Positions 7,813-14,720 of a DNA stretch of 64,000 nt are shown here, piece by piece (position 1 is the stretch's first letter; each line of letters opens with the position of its first letter). This DNA comes from JALYLC01 sp963743275. GTDB lineage: Bacteria; Actinomycetota; Thermoleophilia; Gaiellales; JALYLC01. The notes under the pieces were generated by a model. The model had not been told where the DNA came from. It did no database searches and saw only the letters and a list, made by a program, of their open reading frames with translations. Position numbers and translations under genes: made by a program. Where the stretch lies: NCBI GenBank assembly GCA_963743275.1, contig CAVUPB010000007.1, positions 558,001-622,000 of the forward strand. Direction: 5' to 3'.

Positions 7813-9492
7813 TTGCTTCGGCACGACGTCGTGGTGGTCGGTGCGGGCCTTGCCGGCATGCGCGCCGCAATCGAGGCGAAGCGCGCGGGCGCCGACGTCG
7901 CGATCGTCTCCAAGCTCCATCCCACCCGCTCGCATTCCGGCTCGGCCGAGGGCGGCATCAACGCCGCGCTCGGGAACGCCTCCGAGGACAGCCCGGAGAT
8001 CCACACCTTCGACACCGTCAAGGGCTCCGACTACCTCGGCGACCAGGACGCGATCGAGATCATGTGCAGCGAGGCTCCGGGCGACATCTACGAGCTCGAG
8101 CACATGGGCGCGGTCTTCTCGCGCTTCGCCGACGGCCGCATCGCGCAGCGCCCGTTCGGCGCCGCCGGCTCGCCGCGCACGGTCTACTCCGCCGACATCA
8201 CGGGCCACGTGCTGATCCACGTGCTCTACGAGCAGCTGCTGAAGTACGAGGTGCCGGTCTACGAGGAGTTCTTCGCGCTCGACCTCGCGGTCGACGGCGG
8301 GCGCTGCGTCGGCGTGCTCGCCTGGGACATCGTCTCGGGCGGCGTGCACGCCATCTCCGCGCACAACACGATCCTCGCGACCGGCGGCGTCGGGCGCATG
8401 TACTACGGCACCACCAACGCCTACGCGTGCACGGGCGACGGCATGTCGATGGCCTGGCGGGCCGGCGTCCCGCTCAAGGACATGGAGTTCATGCAGTTCC
8501 ACCCGACGACGCTCAAGTCCAACGGCGTGCTGATCACCGAGGGCTGCCGCGGCGAGGGCGCCTACCTGCGCAACGCGAGCGGCGAGCGCTTCATGGCCGA
8601 GGCCGCTCCGAACGCGATGGAGCTCGCCTCGCGCGACGTCGTGTCGCGGGCCGAGACGCGCGAGATCGAGGCCGGCCGCGGCGTCGACGGCTGCGTGCTG
8701 CTCGACCTCACGCACCTCGGCGCCAAGAAGATCCACACGCGGCTGCCGGGCTCGCGCGAGCTCGCGATGGACTACGCGGGCGTCGATCCGATCAACGAGC
8801 CCATCCCGGTGCGGCCCGGCGCCCACTACCACATGGGCGGCGTCGACACCGACGTGGACTGCCGCACGATCCTGCCGGGCCTGTACGCCGCGGGCGAGTG
8901 CGCGTGCGTGTCGGTGCACGGGGCGAACCGCCTGGGCGGCAACTCGCTCATGGAGACGATCACGTTCGGCCGCCGCGCCGGCCTGCACGCCGGCGATGAC
9001 GCCGTCGCGAACCGCAACGGCGCTCTCGTCCCCGCCGCCGCCGTGCGGGATGCCGACGCGCGCATCCGCGCGATCTTCGGCCGCAGCGGCGGCGAGCGCC
9101 CCTGGGAGGTGCGCGAGCAGCTCGCGACCTCGATGTACGAGGACGCCGGCGTCTTCCGCACGAGCGAGCGCCTCGAGCGCTGCCTCGCCAAGGTCGGCGA
9201 GCTGCGCGAGCGCGGCCGCGCCGTCGTCGTCGACGACACGGGCGACCGCTTCAACACCGATCTCGTCTCGGTGCTCGAGCTCGAGAGCATGCTCGAGATG
9301 GCCGACTGCCTGGTCACCGGCGGGCTCGCGCGCACGGAGTCGCGCGGCGCGCACAACCGCCTCGACCACCCGGAGCGCGACGACGAGCACTGGATGAAGC
9401 ACACGCTCACCTGGAGCGACGGCGGCACGGTGCGCCTCGACTACAAGCCGGTCACCGTGACCCGCTTCGAGCCGATGGTGCGGAGCTACTGA
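7813..9492 (+). CDS. sdhA: Succinate dehydrogenase flavoprotein subunit
   Basis: 559 residues from TTG 7813. I chose this start because GGGAGGAT lies 4-5 nt upstream and the protein then begins directly at the dinucleotide-binding strand HDVVVVGAGLAGMRAA; ATG 7759 would add 18 residues. The flavinylation region is KLHPTRSHSGSAEGGINAAL. Substrate and active-site blocks QFHPTTL, TEGCRGEGAYLRN and HYHMGGV are present, as is the C-terminal GANRLGGNSLMETITFGRRAG. It oxidises succinate to fumarate and passes electrons to SdhB. Followed by sdhB and an HdrB-like gene. Confidence 0.95.
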   Translation: MLRHDVVVVGAGLAGMRAAIEAKRAGADVAIVSKLHPTRSHSGSAEGGINAALGNASEDSPEIHTFDTVKGSDYLGDQDAIEIMCSEAPGDIYELEHMGAVFSRFADGRIAQRPFGAAGSPRTVYSADITGHVLIHVLYEQLLKYEVPVYEEFFALDLAVDGGRCVGVLAWDIVSGGVHAISAHNTILATGGVGRMYYGTTNAYACTGDGMSMAWRAGVPLKDMEFMQFHPTTLKSNGVLITEGCRGEGAYLRNASGERFMAEAAPNAMELASRDVVSRAETREIEAGRGVDGCVLLDLTHLGAKKIHTRLPGSRELAMDYAGVDPINEPIPVRPGAHYHMGGVDTDVDCRTILPGLYAAGECACVSVHGANRLGGNSLMETITFGRRAGLHAGDDAVANRNGALVPAAAVRDADARIRAIFGRSGGERPWEVREQLATSMYEDAGVFRTSERLERCLAKVGELRERGRAVVVDDTGDRFNTDLVSVLELESMLEMADCLVTGGLARTESRGAHNRLDHPERDDEHWMKHTLTWSDGGTVRLDYKPVTVTRFEPMVRSY

Positions 9493-9505
9493 AAGGGCGC
9501 TGCGG

Positions 9506-10552
9506 ATGGAAGTCACCCTCAAGATCCGGCGCTCCCCCGACGGCGCCTCCCACCAGGTCGAGACGTACACCGTCGACGTCCCCGAGACGGCGACCCTGCT
9601 GGACGCGCTCGACGCCGTCAAGGACAAGCGCGACGGCACGCTCGCGTACCGCAAGTCGTGCCGCATGGCGGTCTGCGGCTCGTGCGGCATGCGCATGGAC
9701 GGCGGCGCGGTGCTGGCCTGCAAGACGGCCATGAAGCCGATCGTCGAGCGCGGGCACGTCCCCACGATCTCGCCGATGGGCAACCTGCCGGTGATCAAGG
9801 ACCTGGTCGTCGACATGGAGCCGTTCTGGGCCAAGATCCGCGCGGTCAAGCCGTTCCTGCAGACCGAGGAGCATCCCGGCAAGGAGCACCGCGTCGAGAT
9901 GCCGGTGCAGACGGCGAACATCGGCAAGGAAGCGCTCTGCATCATGTGCGGCTGCTGCGTGTCGGAGTGCAACTCGATGGAGTCCGACCCCGACTTCCTG
10001 GGGCCGGCCGCGCTCGCCAAGGCGCAGCGCTTCGTCGGCGACCAGCGCGAGGACGACAGCATGCGCCGCGCGCGCCTGAAGGACCTGAACGGGGCGCACG
10101 GCATCTGGGACTGCACGCGCTGCTACTTCTGCAACCAGCGCTGCCCCAAGGGCGTCGACCCGCGCGACGCGATCGCGAAGCTCGGCGCGCAGACGTTCCG
10201 CTTCGGCTCGGGCTCGGAGTTCGGCGCCAAGACGAACATGTTCGCGCCGGTCGGCACGGTCGTCGAGCCGGGCGTGGCGCACGCGCAGGTCTTCGTCGAC
10301 TCGACGCGCAGGGGCGGGTTCCTCGACGAGACGCAGCTCGTCCCGAAGACGATCGGCCCGCTGGCGGCGGCGCTCGACGTGCCGTTCGCGCTGCGTCTCG
10401 CGCGCGCGGGCAAGGTGCCGAACCCGCTGCACAAGCACAAGGCCAAGAACAACGACGAGGTGAAGCGCCTCTGGAAGCTGCTCGAGCGACAGGCGCGCGA
10501 GCACGAAGGGCTCGGCACCAATCACCCGTCGCTCATCGACTCCCACGACTGA
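9506..10552 (+). CDS. sdhB: Succinate dehydrogenase iron-sulfur subunit, type-E-like with extended C-terminus
   Basis: 348 residues, about 100 longer than usual SdhB. The N-terminal [2Fe-2S] ligands are in CRMAVCGSCGMRMDGG. A [4Fe-4S] motif CIMCGCCVSEC follows. The third motif is CTRCYFCNQRCPKGV: four cysteines are present where ordinary SdhB lacks one and binds [3Fe-4S], so two [4Fe-4S] clusters are predicted, as in archaeal type-E enzymes. The extension ends with NPLHKHKAKNNDEVKRLWKL. No SdhC/SdhD membrane anchor gene follows; an HdrB-like subunit does, 9 bp downstream. Confidence 0.93.
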   Translation: MEVTLKIRRSPDGASHQVETYTVDVPETATLLDALDAVKDKRDGTLAYRKSCRMAVCGSCGMRMDGGAVLACKTAMKPIVERGHVPTISPMGNLPVIKDLVVDMEPFWAKIRAVKPFLQTEEHPGKEHRVEMPVQTANIGKEALCIMCGCCVSECNSMESDPDFLGPAALAKAQRFVGDQREDDSMRRARLKDLNGAHGIWDCTRCYFCNQRCPKGVDPRDAIAKLGAQTFRFGSGSEFGAKTNMFAPVGTVVEPGVAHAQVFVDSTRRGGFLDETQLVPKTIGPLAAALDVPFALRLARAGKVPNPLHKHKAKNNDEVKRLWKLLERQAREHEGLGTNHPSLIDSHD

Positions 10553-10561
10553 GGCTGACGG

Positions 10562-11482
10562 ATGCAGGAGCGCTACGCGTATTACCCGGGCTGTCTCGCC
10601 AGCCTCTCGCAGAAGGAGCTCGACTCCTCGACGCGCGCCGTGTGCGCCAAGCTCGGCGTCGAGCTGGTCGAGCTCGAGTCGATGACGTGCTGCGGCGCGG
10701 GCGACATCCACGAGGCCAAGCCCGACTACTACCTGCACCTCAACGCGCGCATCCTCGGCCAGGCCGAGGCGCTCGGGATCCCGACGATCCTGACCATCTG
10801 CAACGTCTGCACGCTCAACCTGCGCCAGGCCAACAAGAAGCTGCAGCAGGACGGCGACGAGCTCGAGCGCGTCAACCGCAACCTCGCCGAGGTCGGCGCC
10901 GCGACGTACTCGGGCGGCGTGGACGTGCGCCATCTGCTCTGGGAGGTCTCGGAGGGCGACGGCTACGAGCGCTTCAAGGAGATCGCGGTGCGCTCGCTCG
11001 AGGGGCTCAAGGTCGCGCCCTTCTACGGCTGCCAGATCCTGCGCCCCTCCAAGCTGCTCGGCTTCGAGGCCGACCCCGACCGCCCGCAGGCGCTCGAGCG
11101 GCTGATCGAGGCCTGCGGCGCCGAGGCGATCGACTACGAGGCCAAGATCAAGTGCTGCGGCTTCCCGATCGTGCTCGCGCGCGAGGACGTCGCGCTCGGC
11201 ATGGCCGTCCAGCCGCTGGCACAGGCCCGCGATGCCGGCGCCGACGTGATCGTGACGCCGTGCCCGCTCTGCCACCTCTCGCTCGACGCGTGGCAGCAGA
11301 AGGCCGAGAAGCAGGCGGGCCGCGCGCTCAACGTGCCGATCCTGCACCTGGCGCAGCTGCTCGGCGCCGCCGCCGGCATCCGCGAGGACGAGCTGAAGTT
11401 CAAGCGCCACGTCGTGCGCCTCTCGCGCGAGGTGCAGGACAAGCTGCTGCGGCCCGAAGGGGCCGCGGTCGCCGGTGACTGA
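10562..11482 (+). CDS. HdrB-like (double CCG domain) subunit of succinate dehydrogenase
   Basis: 306 residues from ATG 10562. Two CCG domains are evident: YYPGCLA...CCGAG...CNVC in the N-terminal half and YGCQI...CCGFP...CPLC in the C-terminal half. This is the cysteine pattern of heterodisulfide reductase subunit B and of the SdhE/SdhC subunit in Sulfolobus-type succinate dehydrogenases, where it replaces the haem b membrane anchors. The gene follows sdhB directly, so it probably completes the complex and mediates membrane attachment or quinone reduction. No transmembrane segment is seen. Confidence 0.88.
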   Translation: MQERYAYYPGCLASLSQKELDSSTRAVCAKLGVELVELESMTCCGAGDIHEAKPDYYLHLNARILGQAEALGIPTILTICNVCTLNLRQANKKLQQDGDELERVNRNLAEVGAATYSGGVDVRHLLWEVSEGDGYERFKEIAVRSLEGLKVAPFYGCQILRPSKLLGFEADPDRPQALERLIEACGAEAIDYEAKIKCCGFPIVLAREDVALGMAVQPLAQARDAGADVIVTPCPLCHLSLDAWQQKAEKQAGRALNVPILHLAQLLGAAAGIREDELKFKRHVVRLSREVQDKLLRPEGAAVAGD

Positions 11483-11553
11483 CCGCGCCTGAGAGCGCAT
11501 TCCGGGATGAGCGCGGCGTCGGGAGCGATTGCATCGGCCCGCAGCCGGTTGCG

Positions 11554-11586
11554 GCGCAACGTCGGGGTCAGACCCCGACGTTGCGC
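11554..11586. terminator. 33-bp palindrome with GGGGTCAGACCCC core after the sdh operon
   Basis: Left arm GCGCAACGTCGGGGTC and right arm GACCCCGACGTTGCGC are perfectly complementary (16 bp) around one A. It lies 72 bp after the sdh operon stop and 63 bp before the next start, so it could end the sdh transcript, although no T-run follows. It shares its 13-bp core with palindromes at 1220 and 43492 while the outer arms differ. Confidence 0.55.
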
Positions 11587-11648
11587 GCCGCACGGCGCGC
11601 TCCATCCACCCGAGCTGCGCACGCTCGCTCCGTGAGAGCGTCGAGCTC

Positions 11649-12416
11649 GTGAGGGTCGCGGCGCTCGCCGACCTCCACGGCCGGCTCGACGGGGTGATCG
11701 TGCCGCCCTGCGACCTGGTCGTGATCGCGGGTGACCTCAGCCCCTACTCGTGGAAGCAGGCTCCCAACCAGGTGCCCTGGCTGGAAGCCGTCTTCGCGCC
11801 CTGGCTCGAGCGCGTCGCCGCGGCCGCGGGCGCGCCCGTCGTGGGCATCGCGGGCAACCGCGACTTCGCCTGGTGGTGGGATCGGCGCATCTTCGAGAAG
11901 CTGCCGTGGACGTTCCTGCGCGACAGCGAGACGACCGTCGCGGGTGCGCGCGTGTACGGCTCGCCGTGGTGCCCGCGGCGCCGTGCCAAGCCGCAGGCCG
12001 ACGAGCCGCAGCCGCCCTCGCCGGCGCTCCCCGCGGGGGCCGTCGTACCGCACTGGCCGCCGCGAGGCCGCGGTGGCGTCTTCATGGCGGCCGACGAGGA
12101 GGAGCTCGCCGGGCACTTCGCGGCCGTGCCGGCCGGGACCGACGTCCTCGTCACGCACTCGCCGCCGCGCGGCCACGGCGACCGCACGGTCACGGGCGAG
12201 CACGTCGGCTCGGCGGCGCTCGTCGAGGCGATCGAGCGCGTCCAGCCGCCGCTGGCGGTCTACGGTCACATCCACGAGGGCCGCGCCGAGCCGACGCGCG
12301 CCGGCCGCACGCTGTGCGCGAACTCGGCGATCTGCGACCGCTGGTTCGAGCGGCGCAACCAGCCGTGGCTGTTCGACCTCGACCTGGCGAACGGCACGGC
12401 CGAGCTCGTCCCCTGA
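11649..12416 (+). CDS. Metallophosphoesterase (calcineurin-like)
   Basis: 255 residues from GTG 11649. The dinuclear-metal motifs are in order: ALADLHG, VIAGDLS, GIAGNRDFAW, LVTHSPPRGHGD and VYGHIHEG. The arrangement resembles the small cytoplasmic calcineurin-like group whose substrates are mostly unknown. A Pro-rich insertion (about residues 118-140) separates the metal-binding halves. It is a single gene between the sdh operon and the TetR/MFS pair; the TetR start lies 54 bp after its stop. Confidence 0.82.
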   Translation: MRVAALADLHGRLDGVIVPPCDLVVIAGDLSPYSWKQAPNQVPWLEAVFAPWLERVAAAAGAPVVGIAGNRDFAWWWDRRIFEKLPWTFLRDSETTVAGARVYGSPWCPRRRAKPQADEPQPPSPALPAGAVVPHWPPRGRGGVFMAADEEELAGHFAAVPAGTDVLVTHSPPRGHGDRTVTGEHVGSAALVEAIERVQPPLAVYGHIHEGRAEPTRAGRTLCANSAICDRWFERRNQPWLFDLDLANGTAELVP

Positions 12417-12433
12417 CCCGGCTGGTGAAAGGT

Positions 12434-12449
12434 TAGTGAACACTCACTA
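12434..12449. promoter_or_regulatory. Probable TetR operator
   Basis: TAGTGA-ACAC-TCACTA is a perfect inverted repeat 20 bp before the tetR start. It is followed by two CTAGTGT direct repeats (12447-12464). Size, symmetry and position fit autoregulation by the adjacent TetR-family repressor. Confidence 0.65.
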
Positions 12450-12469
12450 GTGTCTGCTAGTGTGACGGG

Positions 12470-13102
12470 ATGCCAGCCTGGCCGGAGGAAGCAGCACCCG
12501 CACGGCAGCGCCTGAGCGCCGACGATCGCCGCTCGGCGATCATCGACGCCGCGCGTTCGCTGTTCGCGCGCAATGGCTTCCGCGGTACCGGCACGAGCGA
12601 CATCGCGGCCGCCGCGGGCTGCTCCGAGCCCGTCATCTACAAGCACTTCGCATCGAAGCAGGCGCTCTTCGCGGCGGTGCTCGAAGACTCCGCGAACTAC
12701 ATGCGCGGCCGCTTCATGGCCGCCACGGAGGGCGAGGACGACTTCTTCGAGGCCTACGTGCGCTTCGTGCGCAGCCTTTCGGGCGATGCGCGGGCGGCCG
12801 AGCTCCATCGCCTGCGCTACCTCGCCGTCACGCTCACCGACGAGCCCGAGATCCTCGCCAGCCTGACGGCGATGGTTGCGCAGTGGCAGGCGGGGGTGCG
12901 CGCGGCGGTCGAGGCGGCACGGGCGAGCGGGCGCATCCGCGCGGACGTCCCGGTGGACTCCGTGGCGATGCTCTTCTTCGGCCTCGCACAGGCCGCGGGA
13001 TTCATGAGCGCGATCGAGGGGGAGGGGGCGCTGGAGTGCTTCCCGCGCCACTTCGACGCGCTCGTCGATCTCCTGACACCGATCCAAGGGGAAACCGGAT
13101 GA
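12470..13102 (+). CDS. TetR/AcrR-family transcriptional regulator
   Basis: 210 residues. The N-terminal helix-turn-helix domain spans about residues 20-66 (AIIDAARSLFARNGFRGTGT, then SDIAAAAGCSEPVIYKHFASK). The C-terminal half is a helical ligand-binding domain of the AcrR kind. The stop overlaps the MFS start (ATGA, 13099-13102), so the regulator and the pump are translationally coupled. With the palindrome in front, this is a standard self-repressed efflux cassette induced by the pump substrate. Confidence 0.92.
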   Translation: MPAWPEEAAPARQRLSADDRRSAIIDAARSLFARNGFRGTGTSDIAAAAGCSEPVIYKHFASKQALFAAVLEDSANYMRGRFMAATEGEDDFFEAYVRFVRSLSGDARAAELHRLRYLAVTLTDEPEILASLTAMVAQWQAGVRAAVEAARASGRIRADVPVDSVAMLFFGLAQAAGFMSAIEGEGALECFPRHFDALVDLLTPIQGETG

Positions 13103-14649
13103 ACGCGAACCGACTCGAACGCGCGAACCACAAGTGGTGGACGCTCGCAGCCATGTGCTTCGGACTCTTCATGATCATGCTCGACAACACGGTCGTGAAC
13201 GTCGCGCTGCCGTCGATCCAGCGCGACCTCAAGACGACGCCCGAGAACCTCGAGTGGACGATCAACGCCTACTTCCTGTCGTTCGCCGCGCTCATCCTGC
13301 TCGGCGGCAAGCTCGGCGACCGCTACGGCCGCAAGAAGATCTTCCTCGTCGGCCTCGCCATCTTCACGCTCTCGTCGATGGCCTGCGCGCTCTCGACGAG
13401 CGACGCGGGACTGATCTCGGCGCGCGTCGTGCAGGGCATCGGCGCCGCGCTCATGAACCCGCTCTCGCTCTCGATCATCGTCGCGGCCTTCCCGCGCCAC
13501 CAGGTTCCCACCGCGATCGGCATCTGGGCCGGGATCTCCGGCCTCGGCCTCGCCGTCGGACCGCTGCTCGGCGGCTTCCTCGTCGAGAACGTCGACTGGT
13601 CGGCGGTCTTCTGGATCAACGTGCCGATCGGCATCCTCGCGGCCGCCGCGACGCTCTGGGCCGTGCACGAGTCGAGTGATCCGAAGGCGCGCCGCTTCGA
13701 CATCGTCGGCACGGTGCTCGTCACGGGAGGCCTCTTCTCGCTCGTATGGGCGCTGATCCGCACGAACTCGCACAGCTGGTCGTCGGGGCAGACCGTCGGC
13801 TTCCTGGCCGCCGCCGCCGTCCTGCTGATCGGCTTCGTGGTCTGGGAGGCCCGCCAGTCCGACCCCATGATCCCGCTCGAGTTCTTCCGCCGCCGCTCGT
13901 TCGACGTCGCGATCTCGTCGGTCGCGCTGGTCGGCTTCGCGATGTTCGGGATCATCTACTTCCTCACCCTCTACATGCAGAACGTGCGCGGCTACTCGGC
14001 GCTCGAGTCCGGCGTGCGGACGCTGCCCATGACGGTCATGGTCATGCTGATCGCGCCGATCGCCGGCAAGCTCTCCAGCCGTATCGGGCCGCGGCCGCTG
14101 ATGGTCGGCGGGATGGTGGTCATGTCGCTCGGGCTGGCGTCGCTGACGCGGCTCTCGATCGACGCGTCGTACTGGACCGTCATCTTCCCGTCGTTCATCT
14201 TCGTCGGCGCCGGCGTCTCGATGGCCATGCCGACGACGGCGGGCGTCGCGATGGGATCCGTCGACCCGGCGCGCGCGGGCATCGCCTCGGGCGTCGTCAA
14301 CGCCTCGCGGCAGGTCGGTGGTGCGCTCGGCGTCGCGGTGCTCGGCTCGATCGCTGCGACGGTCGCGTCGTCGCACTGGGCCGACAACGCCCCGGCGGCC
14401 CTGCAGGGCACGGCCGGCCGGCTCGATCCGCTCGTGATCGGCGGGCAGGCCGCGCAGATCAACCGCGTCGCCGGCTCGGACGCGAGCCTCGCCGCGAGCC
14501 ACGCGTTCATCGACGGCGTCACGACGGCGATGACCGTCGGCTCCGTGATCGCCCTCGTGGGAGCCGTGATCGCGTACTTCGGCCTGCGCGGGTTCCGCCC
14601 CGTGGCCGCGCCGCAGGGCCAGCCGATGCCCGTCGCGGTCGAGGCGTAA
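13099..14649 (+). CDS. MFS drug efflux transporter, DHA2 (14-TM) family
   Basis: 516 residues with about 14 hydrophobic segments. The first segment ends in motif D1, LDNTVVNVALPSIQ. Motif A is GGKLGDRYGRKK (about residue 77). GIGAALMNPLSL and the motif C region GISGLGLAVGPLLGGFLVE mark drug/H+ antiporters (EmrB/QacA type). Probably exports hydrophobic drugs or an endogenous product; the substrate cannot be read from sequence. Co-transcribed with the overlapping tetR gene. Confidence 0.93.
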   Translation: MNANRLERANHKWWTLAAMCFGLFMIMLDNTVVNVALPSIQRDLKTTPENLEWTINAYFLSFAALILLGGKLGDRYGRKKIFLVGLAIFTLSSMACALSTSDAGLISARVVQGIGAALMNPLSLSIIVAAFPRHQVPTAIGIWAGISGLGLAVGPLLGGFLVENVDWSAVFWINVPIGILAAAATLWAVHESSDPKARRFDIVGTVLVTGGLFSLVWALIRTNSHSWSSGQTVGFLAAAAVLLIGFVVWEARQSDPMIPLEFFRRRSFDVAISSVALVGFAMFGIIYFLTLYMQNVRGYSALESGVRTLPMTVMVMLIAPIAGKLSSRIGPRPLMVGGMVVMSLGLASLTRLSIDASYWTVIFPSFIFVGAGVSMAMPTTAGVAMGSVDPARAGIASGVVNASRQVGGALGVAVLGSIAATVASSHWADNAPAALQGTAGRLDPLVIGGQAAQINRVAGSDASLAASHAFIDGVTTAMTVGSVIALVGAVIAYFGLRGFRPVAAPQGQPMPVAVEA

Positions 14650-14681
14650 TCCCGCCGCTCGCGGCACACGGCGTGCGGATG

Positions 14682-14720
14682 CGCGTCCACCCCGGCCGCT
14701 AGGTTGCCGGGGTGGACGCG
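14682..14720 (+). promoter_or_regulatory. Perfect 15-bp inverted repeat over the recQ start codon
   Basis: CGCGTCCACCCCGGC (14682-14696) and GCCGGGGTGGACGCG (14706-14720) are perfectly complementary across a 9-nt loop. The GTG start of recQ (14712-14714) lies inside the right arm. In mRNA this hairpin would bury the start. It may also terminate the MFS transcript, which stops 32 bp upstream. Confidence 0.65.

Noticed and set aside
7735..10116. 793-codon minus-strand open frame over sdhA-sdhB
   Set aside because: The plus strand encodes clearly conserved SdhA and SdhB with all cofactor motifs; the antisense product has no recognisable domain.
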